From: Holothuria scabra
Lineage: Eukaryota > Echinodermata > Holothuroidea > Aspidochirotida > Holothuriidae
Direction of reading: 5' to 3'
Length of the DNA stretch: 64,000 bases
Assembly (NCBI GenBank): GCA_037179385.1
Contig: CM074193.1
Span: 46,219,082 to 46,283,081, forward strand
The position numbers and the translations under genes were made by a program. Of the stretch, positions 12,500 through 25,000 are shown one piece after another. A model generated the notes under the pieces. The model searched no databases, was not told the DNA's origin, and saw nothing but the letters and a program-made list of their open reading frames with translations. Positions within the stretch are counted from its first letter, which is position 1, and each line of letters opens with the position of its first letter.

Positions 12500-12726
12500 T
12501 GTTACACCCTATCTACTGTAACTAGTTGCATAATTCTGTACAGTACATGTCACATGATGTCACATGACACATTTTATTTTACTTCCTGTGCAGGTTACCA
12601 CTTACCAGCCCTTGACAACCCATGGTATGACTCAAGTAGGAAACGTTTCTCTAGCAGGCTGATTTACTCTACTGTCCATCAAAATAGCTGTGCAGTAGCC
12701 TAAGATTTACAGAATAAATATCCACT

Positions 12727-13005
12727 ATGAATAGTATGACTTCTCATGGAGACTCGATCAAACCAACTCAAACAAGCAACAAGGTGACATCGCATGGCCA
12801 AACTACTTCTTCCCAGAGGCATGTAGACAAAGCGAGTGTAAATGAAGTTGTGGAATATTGCTGGAGTGAAATTGAAAAAAAATGTTGTAAAGGGAAAGTG
12901 AAGTCTAAACCAGTGGTAGCAAGGAGGGAATGGAAAGCAGTTCGTCTATTTGTCTCATCAACATTCCACGATTTCCAATCCGAACGGGAAGTACTAGTGA
13001 AAAAG
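12727..13005 (+). CDS. DUF4062-NACHT gene, coding exon 1
   Basis: Residues 1-93. The first ~60 residues are polar and low in structure; the DUF4062 start (RLFVSSTFHDF) begins near residue 73. Donor AAAAG|GTATGC, phase 0. An acceptor-like 'cttcctgtgcag' ends at about 12594, so a 5' untranslated exon may run from there into this exon. Confidence 0.85.
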
Positions 13006-16000
13006 GTATGCAGTAACTATTGTATATTTCATTACCTTATAAAATGTAGATAAATAAACTTTACATTAATGTGCTGTATCTGAAATATTGCCTCCAGGTT
13101 TTTCCAGAACTGAAGGAGTGGTGCATGCAACGTAAATTACATCTAATTGAATGTGATCTTCGATGGGGTATACCGAAAGACTCTACCACAGCTGCGGTTC
13201 TTTGCACATGTATGGAAGAAATTGAAAGATGTCATGGGAAGACTGAAGGACAGGGAATGTTTCTTAACATGCTAGGAGAGAGGTACTGTATAGTGCTATT
13301 CAGATCTGGCAATGAATATACACAATATCCATTTTAGGGAATAATTATTGATACTCCTGCCCATGGTGAGCATTTGAACTGATCATGTAACCATTTAAAC
13401 AGGCCTTGGAACAGATACTTTTCAGAACTGTTCTATCTCCACAGAGAAGTGTGTTTGTGCTTTACTGTGTTTGCTAGCACAATATGTGTGGAGTATGGCA
13501 GTGAAGAAATTCTCACCTTGTACTGTGGTATGGGAAGTGGATATTGAAGTCAATTTTGTATTGACAGAAATACGACATAATTTGTTTTTGCAAATATGAT
13601 GAATTATGATGAATCACACCTGCCAAAATTGTACTTTCTGGACTTGTAGCATTGAGTAAAACTATGATATTTTTGCTAGTTTATTGTACATTTTTGTCCT
13701 TTTATTATAGTATTGACAAAATAATGGCACTTTTGGCAGAAATTTTTAGTGCAGGGTGTGTATGGTCTTTGCTCCATGCCGGGTTTGCCTGGCAAATGTT
13801 ATTTGTGACACCTGTACTGGAGATACTGTGTCCTTTTAGGGTTAAGTTTAAAGTCATGTTTATACGGCAGCTTTTGTAGTGTGAAAATCCCATTGTCCTG
13901 TTTGCCATTTTGTTGATAGCATTTTGCTCTTTCTGCAGAGTAAACTGTATAAAAAAGCAGCATGGTACTTACTGTAACATTAATATAATCCTATAGAAAT
14001 CACCACTGTTCAGTATAGACATCAGTTAAAATAGCAGACTTATTTTGATTTATTTTTTATCACTGTATAGATCGAATCTGCTGAGGCTCTAAATATTTGA
14101 ACACCTTGAACAAATTATTTATGAATTTTACTTGATAATGAAAGCTTGCAGTATAAGCAGACAATTTTAATGCTAGCAGATAGTATTGTTTCACTGCATT
14201 ACTGACATTTTCTTCTGTGCATTTTTGAAGGTATGGTTGGGTGCCAGGAAATGATGATGTTCCTTCTGATCTGGTTGAACAGTTCCAATGGGTTCACAAC
14301 TTATCTGTCACGCATATGGAGATTCTTCATGGCGCCCTCTATAGAAATAATCCTAACGCTGTATTCTTCTTACGTAACCCTACCGGGTGGTTGGATAAAT
14401 TGCCAGAAGACATACGGGCTGGTTTCATCGAACAAAGTGAACTTGGTCAAGCCCAATTGAAGGTACATAAATTTGTGTGTTTAACCCGCAACTGCCCACC
14501 TCCAATTGGAGCATTTTTTCATGTTATGGGGATCAATGAAACAGCAGGGATAATAGGGCCTGCATCATTATTCATAAACTCTTGACCATGTGACAGTGAA
14601 GGATGACTTTCTTCCTCATTGTGGTCGAATTTTCAGGTAGCTAATGGTAGTTTCGAGCACCACGTGACACAGTGAAGACGTGCATGTAGTTCTCTCACTC
14701 TCTGTCTGTAGCAAAAGTGCCGCAAAGCACATTGGAGGGTTAGTTAGAATGACACAGCATACCACATAGTAAACAGATTTCCTTTTTGTATGCCAACTTT
14801 CAACATTACATAAACATCTCTTCAAAATGTTTATGTACTATTAAATGTTGAAAGTTGGCATACAGTATGAAAAGGAAATCTGTTAACTATCCATTTACTT
14901 TCTTCAAAAGATTCTTATAGAACCACCCAATTTTTTCCATAGCCAACAAGGGTGTATGCAACTTGTTTTTTCAGGCTACTTAATAAAGGGAAACATTGTA
15001 TTTAAAATGCTCCAACATAGCATTTAAAGTAAAAAGCTCTAGTCATTATCAAATCAGTCAGTCTCAACAATAAGCCCCAGCAATGGCTTCATATCCTGAA
15101 TATATTTTGCACAAGAAGAGTTATGGAAGTTGCATCTTTTGAAATATTGAAAGTTTGGGTGAACAAATTATTCTTGAGCAACAAACAACTGAATTTCTAT
15201 CTGAGGAAAACTTGTTTCTTGAAAAGAAGGCTACCATACTGCCATATTTTTAATTATTTATCACTCTTCGCCAATAAACATTGGTTTTAATAGGATGAAA
15301 TTTCCTTGTAAAACAAACGCAATATTTCCCTTTAACACCAGCAAAATCTTCATGCTATCATGCATGATAATCATACTGTATGTTATCTTTCAACACACCA
15401 ACTCTGAACAACTGATCAATTGTTTACAAATAACATATCATTCTGTCTGCCTCTAACAATTGCTCGGACATAGCAATCAGTGGTATCAAGTGATGGACGT
15501 TTGACATTTTGAAGTTAATCGAGTACAATGACTGCTGATGCTGAAGTAGGGCTGTGAACATGTAGTAAAATTACTAAACGTTTAAAAGCATAATTTTGTG
15601 ATCGTTTAACGGTTAATTGCAATCAGATAAAGTAAACGTGCTCAGACACCGATCCAGACATTCCAAAAAGGGCGGAAAAAGTATCGAAATGAGGGAGTTG
15701 CAGTTCTAATTCCCTGTGTTTTTAATTGTTGATCTGGCTAAAAAGGGAGGGCTGAGGCTGTAAAAGCTCCCCCCCCCCTCCTTGGATCTGCACCTGCTAT
15801 TTTTTCATGAGTAATGTTGAGAATTGCCTTTAGGGTACCTAATATATTGTAGGTACAGTAATTGCAAATTACTACTGAGACTTCCAGACTCACAGTGGCA
15901 GCACTGACAGTCATTTGAAGAAAGGTTTGCATGAACCATTCTACTGTTGTACCACTGTTAAACACTTGTACATAGATGTAGTCAGAATGTGTCACATTGA

Positions 16001-19000
16001 TCAGTGACAACATGAATCGGTTATCCCTGCCGCTATACCATGAGTTGAAACAAAGTGGTTTTCCAGCATAAAATGCAAACTACATATATGGGGGCAAATA
16101 ATATGCATTCTGTACAATATGTTTTTTACCAAGTGGGAATGTACATGGTTGTAGGAGCATGAACTGGATCATACCAGTAAATGTTGCCTGGGACAACTCG
16201 TGCAAAGTAAACAAGCATGGCCACTGTATTGTACTTGTGGTCTGTAGTAATGTAAGAGCTGGCTACGTAGAGCATGCATGCTCTGTTTTAGCTTTTTGGC
16301 GGTTTTAGCGGGAAACACTTCCTAGTACACTTGTTCATTTAGCATACAGTTTCGAAATATCAACAATAGACACAGAAATTTGAAAATATTCAGATAGACG
16401 AAAAATGGGATTTGCGATTAATCGCAAGTAGCTTTTTATGAAACGTTTAATCCTCTTGAGATGGTTTAACTATTAATCACCTTATTATCAGCTTCTAGAC
16501 TGTTGGCAGAAGCATGAAACGTGCTTTGAAAATTGACTTTCCTTATGAACTTGTAGAGTCTACATCAAACCCAGCTGAAAATTCCCTTTGGGGTATTACC
16601 CTTTGAACCCAAAGGGTTTCAAATGGTACCCTTTGGAAAAACTCTTTGTAATCAAAGGGGGTTCCCTTTGGTTGTTAATGGAGATTGGACAAATCTCAAA
16701 GGGAATTATAAAATTACCCTTGGCATAAGCCAAACTCTTTTGAAAATCCTTAAAACCATTTTGAACCCATTGAAACCCTTTGTTTGATGGAATTTGGACA
16801 AAGGGTCTCAAAGGGAATTTTCTGCTGGGAACCAATGTATTATGTTTGGAGTATGCATGGTTTCTCAAAAATGATTGTTCACAGTCATCAAAGTTGCACA
16901 TTAGTGAAAATACAGTAAATAAAACAAATGGCTTCCAATTTCCCATAAAGCCTGTACAAAACTATACAGCAAAAGGCATGGTATTGATCCGAGGGTACTT
17001 TTAATTATTCCAGAACTTTTTAGTGTGAAGCATTGGTAGTTAGTCTCTCTCCATTGCAACAAACTTGAGAGATAGGCAACTTGGCCAACCCTCTTTTCCC
17101 CTCAAATTTCAGTGTGTCAAAATTACCAGCAGTTATGCACTAGCCCCTGTGTCAACTCTGGTCATGATATGATTTCCAATGTCTGTTACCAGAAAGCATG
17201 ATGAAGTTGTTGTAGCTTCTTTTTTTGCAAGATATGTTATTAATATTTCCTCAGAAGATTTGATATACTTCTTTTTACAGAACATGAATTACGGTTTTTC
17301 TATTTTATAATTTTTATTCAGGAGCTTAAATCAAAACTGAGAGAATACTATCCCAAGCAGTGTTTCGAATACAGGTGTCAAGTAGATGACCCAGATAAAA
17401 TAACTGGGACACCATCAATCAAAGGATTAGATGACTTTGGAAACAACGTCCTTTCCTTCTTTAAGGAAGCTATTGCACGGGAGTATCCTCTCATTAAAGG
17501 AAAATGTGATGACAAACCAATAATGAGAGGTTAGTAGAAAGTTTTCTTTCTCCAGTAATGTTTAATTCAGTCAGGGATTCAGCCAGAAACTCAAAAGGGG
17601 GGGGGGGGGGGGGTGTTTATTACTGCCAACCCCCAAATCCAAATTGATGGTGCCCTTGGCTAAAGTTACAAGTAAGTTCAAGGGGGGAAGCTTGCTTTAA
17701 GGCTCCTCTAAGGTGCATTCTGAAGGGTTATAAAGGGTGTTTAATTGTACGTGTAAGTGCAAATATTGCTGCAAACATTACCGTGTCTTAAATATGAAAC
17801 CACGATGCTAATTTTTTTTTTTATTTTTATGGATATTAAAGGGAGGAATTTTACCCTCCTTCTTTTGGAAAGGGGTTGCAAATCCCCCTTACCTCCCCCC
17901 TCCCTCAATAGAAACACTGTTCAGGGATTTCATATGTAGTACAAGCAACATAGCCCTTTCACTGGTAAATCTTACCATAAGCAGGGGGGGGGGGAGAGAA
18001 ATGGGATAAGGTCAGAAACTGTTCCCCAATCACTGCAGATTGCAGAAAATTTTACAGTGAGGTACAAATTTGTTACAACAGTGGGTTTTGTAGTTTGGGC
18101 AAAGATATTTTAACTTTTTCTCATGTAGACAGCAGAAAATGAACACAAACCATAGAATTTAAAAAAATCATGAAAATGCATTTGTGGGTTCTGTCACTTT
18201 TCACCATGGTAACCAATGGGAACTCACTTCACTTTTGGGATCTGTTAGAAATCTATGGATGGTGGCTGATTGGTGGGAACCAAATTTTGAGTTCCATGAC
18301 TTAAACACCACAGGACCACCATGCGATGGGGAATAATCACTTTTGTGAAATCTAATTCCCTGAGATGGAAGGACGGATTCTCATTGCCTCAAATACAACT
18401 GTTGGTTTTCAAAAATCATGGGAACCCTTTTTGTAGGTTTCCTTGCTTTTCATTTTTCCATGGTAACCCATGGGAACTCACTTTGGAGTTCTGTTAATGA
18501 AATCCATGGGTGGCAACTGATTGGTGGGAAACAATTTTTGGACTCAGTGATTTCATCACCAAGGGAACACTGTGCATGAATGGGGTACAATCACTCTCTT
18601 GAAATCCAATGGTCTGTGAACATGATAATATTGCTTCAAAACCTAAAGTAGTTTGTACCCTCATCCATTCTCCTACTCCCTGCATTATGGTAGTCTGGGC
18701 TATGTATGCTACATATAAAATCTATACAGGTGCATATCCGGGGGTGTCTAGGTTGGTCAGACCCCCCTGAGTTGCAAATAAGGTAACAAAAATATAAGAA
18801 AATAGAAAATGGAGAAGACCCAAGCAGAAAAATTTCCTAAAGACAACCTTTCCCTATCTTTTGGACAATTCCTGCTCAGACAATATACCCTACACTATTT
18901 CCACCAGAAACACATATTTCAAAATTTTCTGTGAAAAGTTGTCTCAGGGGTAATTGCCATGGTAGGGAACTTGCCAGGAGTGGAAGGGGTGTGGGTGGGA

Positions 19001-22000
19001 TAGATCATCTGGGTTGGCTATGTTCCCAGGAACATGAATTTCCCTGAAGAGTTGCCGGATGATGGAGAAAGAAATTGAAAGAAAGGTCATATGTTCATTC
19101 TTTAAACAAATTGTGGGACTGATCATTTGATGCATAAATTTTATTGACATTTGAAGATATATTCTGTTTTTATAGAGCATTTCTGTCATGTTTGTATCTT
19201 GGAGCAAAAAGGAGCCATGGTTTTTGGAAGAGACAGGGAATATAAACTCATCCTCCAATATGCTAAAGGGAAAATCCCTCAAGAAGATTTAGCCAAGTCA
19301 TGGGCTGAAATAAATCCAGATGTTGATGAAGATGAAGCTGGAAATAGTGAGGAGGATGAGAAAGAAAATAAGAAAGAAGGGAGTGCGGAGAATAAAGAAG
19401 GTTACAGGAATATTGTAGCAATTGTTGCTGAACCAGGGGCAGGGAAATCATCTTTAATGGCCAAATGTGCACTTGAAGCAAGCAAGGTAAGTTACGGTGA
19501 AGTGTATTTACTGGTATTATTCTTTATTTAGCTGCTGAAGCCTGGTTAATGCAACAGCTAATTTTGGGGCAGTGAATCTCATAGTGCTGACCCTGTCTGC
19601 AGTCCATAATTTCTGGGAATAATGGTCATTTTCTCAAAGCAGCTTGATGGTGATGTTAAAATATATATCTCTTGGAATGCGATATCTATAAGTGACTTCT
19701 GATTTGGATTCTTTTCCTGACTGTGATACTATTCTACAGTATCTTCCCAATCCTCCATACCAGAGTTGTAGCTGCAATGGCTGGCAAGGGATGGTAGTGA
19801 CCTGCACTGAATTTTGCTGACCCATACTTGGGCTAAAATGAGTCCCCTGTGTCACTCACAAATTCTCACTTTTACCATAAATAACTACAACTGTACACTA
19901 AATCTCTGAACCAGTAATTCTCAACTTGCACCCATCCCCCACACTTATTCCCCCCCCCCCCATTTAGCCTCCCACCAAAAATTGATTATAGCATGAAGAA
20001 GTACAATTACTTTGTTAACTCTTCCTTTGTATAGGTGGGACTGGATGCATTTATACACTTTGTTGGATGTAGTGGGATTTCAACATATCACCCGAATCTT
20101 ATTAAAAGACTCTGCCTTTTCCTCTTGCCCTATAAAGGTAGGTTCACTTTATGAGGTTTTCATATTCGAAATAGAATTATCATAATAGAAAAGGAATCTT
20201 GCATTTTAAAGAAGTATTTAAGTCCACATCAAGGTTTGATATGTTAGAGGGGTACTTATTCTATACAATGTTTCTGAGCAATTTACATTGAACTCCTACA
20301 TATGTGTGATTCTCAAGATATGAGCAGGTACGGGTAAAGGTGTCTCATTTTCAACATGGAGAAAACTTGGAGCAGCTCTTTGGACACATTAGTAGACTGT
20401 CTTTTGTTTTTCTTTTAACTTTACAACTAATATTGTCTTCAACAATTCCATATGTTATTGCATAAGAAACATGAAAACTTACAAAGTTTGCATCCCCCCG
20501 GGGAATTATTCCTATTTATCATTAGGTCAACCACAACAGTTTGAAAAAAACAAAGGGAATTAAAACATTCCTCATCAATGTGAGAAAGTGATATAACCTC
20601 TGCTGCCCTCAGACTCACCTTAGAATACCAATCTAATGACTTCATTTACTGATCTTGAGAAACACATATTCGATTTGAATGGAAGTTTCACCACACTGTG
20701 TAGATTTGGTTCCTGTTTCACATATGAAAATGAAATTTTTGCTTAAGCGTCACCTTTAATTTGATAATTACTGTAAAAGAGGCCTTTGATCCTTTGATGT
20801 TTATGCAATGGGGATGTGTTACATTCTCTTATTTAAAAGCAAAGCCATACTTGTCAACTGTTACCTTCTGTCAGAACTTTCCTGTTTTCGTACTTTAAGT
20901 ATTAAAAATTCAGTGACATCACAAAAGATAAGAAAATAAAGCAACAACTTGTGAAAAGTACCATCACTCTTTGCATACACCTGAGTGATCTTCTCCTACA
21001 TATAAGTTTGAAAAGTCAAAGAGAAAAAGAGTAGTTTTGCCGTTATGGAACACTGAGCCCATTATAAAGGCTATCACTTGTACTCACACTGTACCCAGTG
21101 GGGAGGTAAGTTTGGAGTTCCAAGTTCTGGCCATGTCATACAGAATACTTTTAAAATGGAGCCTTCTGCCTTTTTGCTTCTTGGTGCCCAGCATGAGTAA
21201 TGGAGTAGGCAAAACACAACTGGATTCGTACTTGTCACTTTCAACAAAGAACTTTCAGGGGTAGGGCTACTTCATCTTTGGCTCTGTAAAGAACAATTTG
21301 CATTATCAGTGTCAATTACCTAGCTAGACAGATTAGTTCACTAGGCATTATCAATTTTTACCTACTGTGTTACTATAGTGAGAGTTAGAGTATACTGTAT
21401 CTGTGAGAGGAAATATTATCCTCCCCTATCACAGTACATAACAATCTTTCAGCATTGTTAGTTTTGCTTTTAAAATGATAAAATGACTCACCATTTGATT
21501 ATAGCTAGGGTTACTTAATCATAGAAATACAACAATAGCAAAAATTGAATATGATAATGGTAAAAAAAAATATGAAAGTAGTAAAATATGTGAAGTTAGT
21601 TAGTAAGATGGAGATTTACGGCCCAATTTCCAACCTATTGGTTTAAGTTGAGCAGCCTTTTTCCAGTTGTGGCTTATTGGCTTGTTTTCCCCACTCAGTT
21701 GCTTATGTGGAGCATAAAAATATGTCAAAAACAAGAGTAAAGTAGTGAGTAGTGTAGAGGTGATTTGTGTGCTTTATTGACAGATTGGTTTAATTTTTGA
21801 ATGTTAGATTCTAAAAAGGAGGAAGTATTCAATATGGATGACAGTAATAAGCTGCAAGAGACATTGGAGAGACTATTGGAGGAGAGATGGCAGTCTGGTA
21901 AACCACTCTTAATTCTCATTGATGATCTCTCGCAGGTAAGTTGCTGGTACACATGGCTAGATATAACTTCTATATTGTGTTTCATTTACAAGGAATTAGA

Positions 22001-25000
22001 CGTATTATGGGGTACACCCTTTAGCCTTAGAAAGGTTGCTTGCCAGTGGGCAATAGTCAACGATTTAATGTCATTTGGCTTAATCTAGGATACTTGACTG
22101 GCAAAACCAGACATGAAGTTGTAACCAGTTACTTGAAATATTATAACAAGGTAGGACACAGTATTGTAAATGAAAAATACGCCCTTGAGCTAGTCCTTCA
22201 TTTGATGGTGGTCTTATCAATCAACATGCACAAGTTGGGGAGTGTGTGCAAGGTTTCTGTCAGAGTGGGAAATGAGGGGGATTCGTCCCCCCTTCCAAAC
22301 AGGGTGGGTAAAATTCCCCCTTCTCATTTTGATAAAAATTAGAAACTTGTCAATGTCTTGGTTATTTACTGAAAAAGAGGACACTTTTGCATTAATATTT
22401 CATCTGACATGTTTGGTTTTTAAAGTCCTTAAAAGTGAACCTTACAGGGGCCTTGGAGAAAGTTTTTGAACCCACTCATAACTTAAGCTTAAGACAGCAT
22501 CAATTTGGACTTCGGGTTTAGCAGTAATAAATCCTTCCATTTTTATGTTTCTGATGAAATCCCTGGTGTGTGTGTAACATGTTTTTGTTTTGTCATTTTA
22601 TACTTATAATGAAGTAGGCCTATTCTAGAACTTCCGAATTGATATGTAGTTGCATTATTCTTAGAGGTCATCACTTGAATTTGCAACATTCAAGATACTG
22701 TATTCTTTCGAAGAATTCTGTTTTTTGATCCAAAAATTTCAAACTATCTTTGATTCAATACATTTTTTCACACCCCCTTGTCACCCCTTAACATTTTCCC
22801 CCCCCCCCCCCTCTCAAAAGCCACTTTGGCTGGCTATACTATCTCCCTGTGTGTTTGCTAATAATCAGTCCTCTTCAGGATCTGCCAATCTGTTGGTGGA
22901 CATTTTATAGCCATCTCTGGTCTCCACAAAACCGCAGTTCTTGATAACTTGACTGTAATAACCCTTCTGTGGCTCTCTTGTGTTCATAAACACACTCAAG
23001 TGTAAATAGACTTTCCTGAAGAACTCAGTAGCTTAGCAAACATGTGCTGTAGTGACTATTTTATTGGTCAAGTGAACAGCAGACTGACCAGACAGGATTA
23101 TCAGAGATGTACATAGTTTGTACTAGGTTGGTTTAGCTCTCTTACCAAAAAAAAAAAAAAAAACCATGCCCACTTGTGTCTGCCCTTATTAAACCTTTAC
23201 TGTTGTTTGAGTCCTTTTGGACCCAGACGGAGAGCGTGGCCGTCACCAGTCTTTACTGTTTCACACGGAGCTCGAAACTGCGAGTAGCTACCTGAAAATT
23301 CAGCCACAACAATGAGAGAGACGATAGTTTAAGGTCACAGGGTCAATAGCCTACGGAAGCTGATGCAGGGCGTGCTATGTTCGCTTTTCCATCCACTCCC
23401 AAGGTGCGCAAATATGCCCCGATTGGAGCACAACGGTTAAGGGTTAATGAAAATGTGTGTCAATTCGATCCAAGTCACCAGGTTTTCACATGTTTCTGCG
23501 GCTGTGGGTTTTCTTAAGTTTTTGCATGAAAACTGATGTCACAGGTTTACCACTGATTTGTGCAAAGGTGGGCAGTAAAACTAATATTAACAGAGAATTC
23601 TGAGGCAAAACCTGTGTCTTTTAGTAAATAAGGTTAGGAAAAGATGTGTCAACCTAGATCAAACGTGTGTCTAGAGGGTTTTAAAAACACAGGTTTTCCA
23701 CCCAAGAACACCCATGATTTGTTTTGTTTTTCATGTGTGATCAAGTATAGTAGCAGACAGAGGTAGAGTGGAAATGAAATAAAAGGTGCAATTTATACAA
23801 TCCAACTTAACAGGTAAAAGCCAAATTCTTTTAGTCCTCCTAAGGGCAAAACATTCCAACTTGCAACTGACTTCATCTGCTGTGCAACCTATTGTAATAA
23901 AGGTGAGAGCCCAGTCATTACGAAATATTAGCCTTTAAGGAGATCTGTCATGGCTACCACAGTTTTTAGGGATATATAGTACCGACCACTGGTTCATTAC
24001 CCCAGTTAGCTGCTTCAATCAGCAGCAGATTTGATTACCATTCTGGTACAATAGAAGCCCAACAACTTTGGGGTTCAAATAACAAACAACAAATCCTGAA
24101 ATTAGTGCTGGAAAAAAGGGAATCAAATTACTTAAAGTGCACTGAAGGGCTGCATCCCCTTCTGAGATAAAGTGCTATCAAATGTAAACCTTCATGGTCA
24201 TTTTCAAATGCAATGGGCATATAATTAGTATTGAGAACAGTTCCTGACGAGATTGTGCTAAGGGTATTTTATCTGAAATGAGAGGGAGGGAATCAAAGTA
24301 ATTGGCGAAAAACCCAAGAATGTGGGATGGGATCTTAATCCAGGCACATGTTAAACCTATTGGTGCACTGCAGCTGGAATCTTAGATAGACCAAGCTCTT
24401 CCACTCAACAACCCCCTATTTCAAAGGAAGTACTCCATTCTTTAAATCCCGTACATGAAAAGTCGAAGACACAATCGATGTTGAACTGTTATTTTTACGC
24501 ACGGTTGCACTTGAGAGTGATGACTCACCTCATCTGCAGGGACTAAGAGCGGAAACTGGCTATTCCCTTTGATATCCTTTACTCCCCAAGTTGAGGAGAG
24601 AGACGGACTTATGACGTAACTCTTTGTTTATGTGTTGCACGCACGAACACAAGCATTCATTGTATCCCTTGGGGAGCATTTCCGCAGGGAGTAGGTTACA
24701 TGCAAACAGCCTATTTCTTCTGTGACCTCTTTTGTAATTCGAAGCCATCCTGCGGTCAGTTTTGTTTACTTCAGTCCGAGAATGTAACGCTGTCCGAGAA
24801 TGTAACGTTCAAGTCTTGATGTGGACTCGTCATGGCATTAGCTGCAGAATTAGAATATTGTAATGGCCATTTTACTCTGGGATTGAATTTGCCAAAATTG
24901 TGTTCCTATCTGAAATATTTAGATCACAAAAACACTGCAATGACATTCGACCCTATTTAATGAATACACAGCTATTGTAACAGTGAAACCTAAAGGAGAT

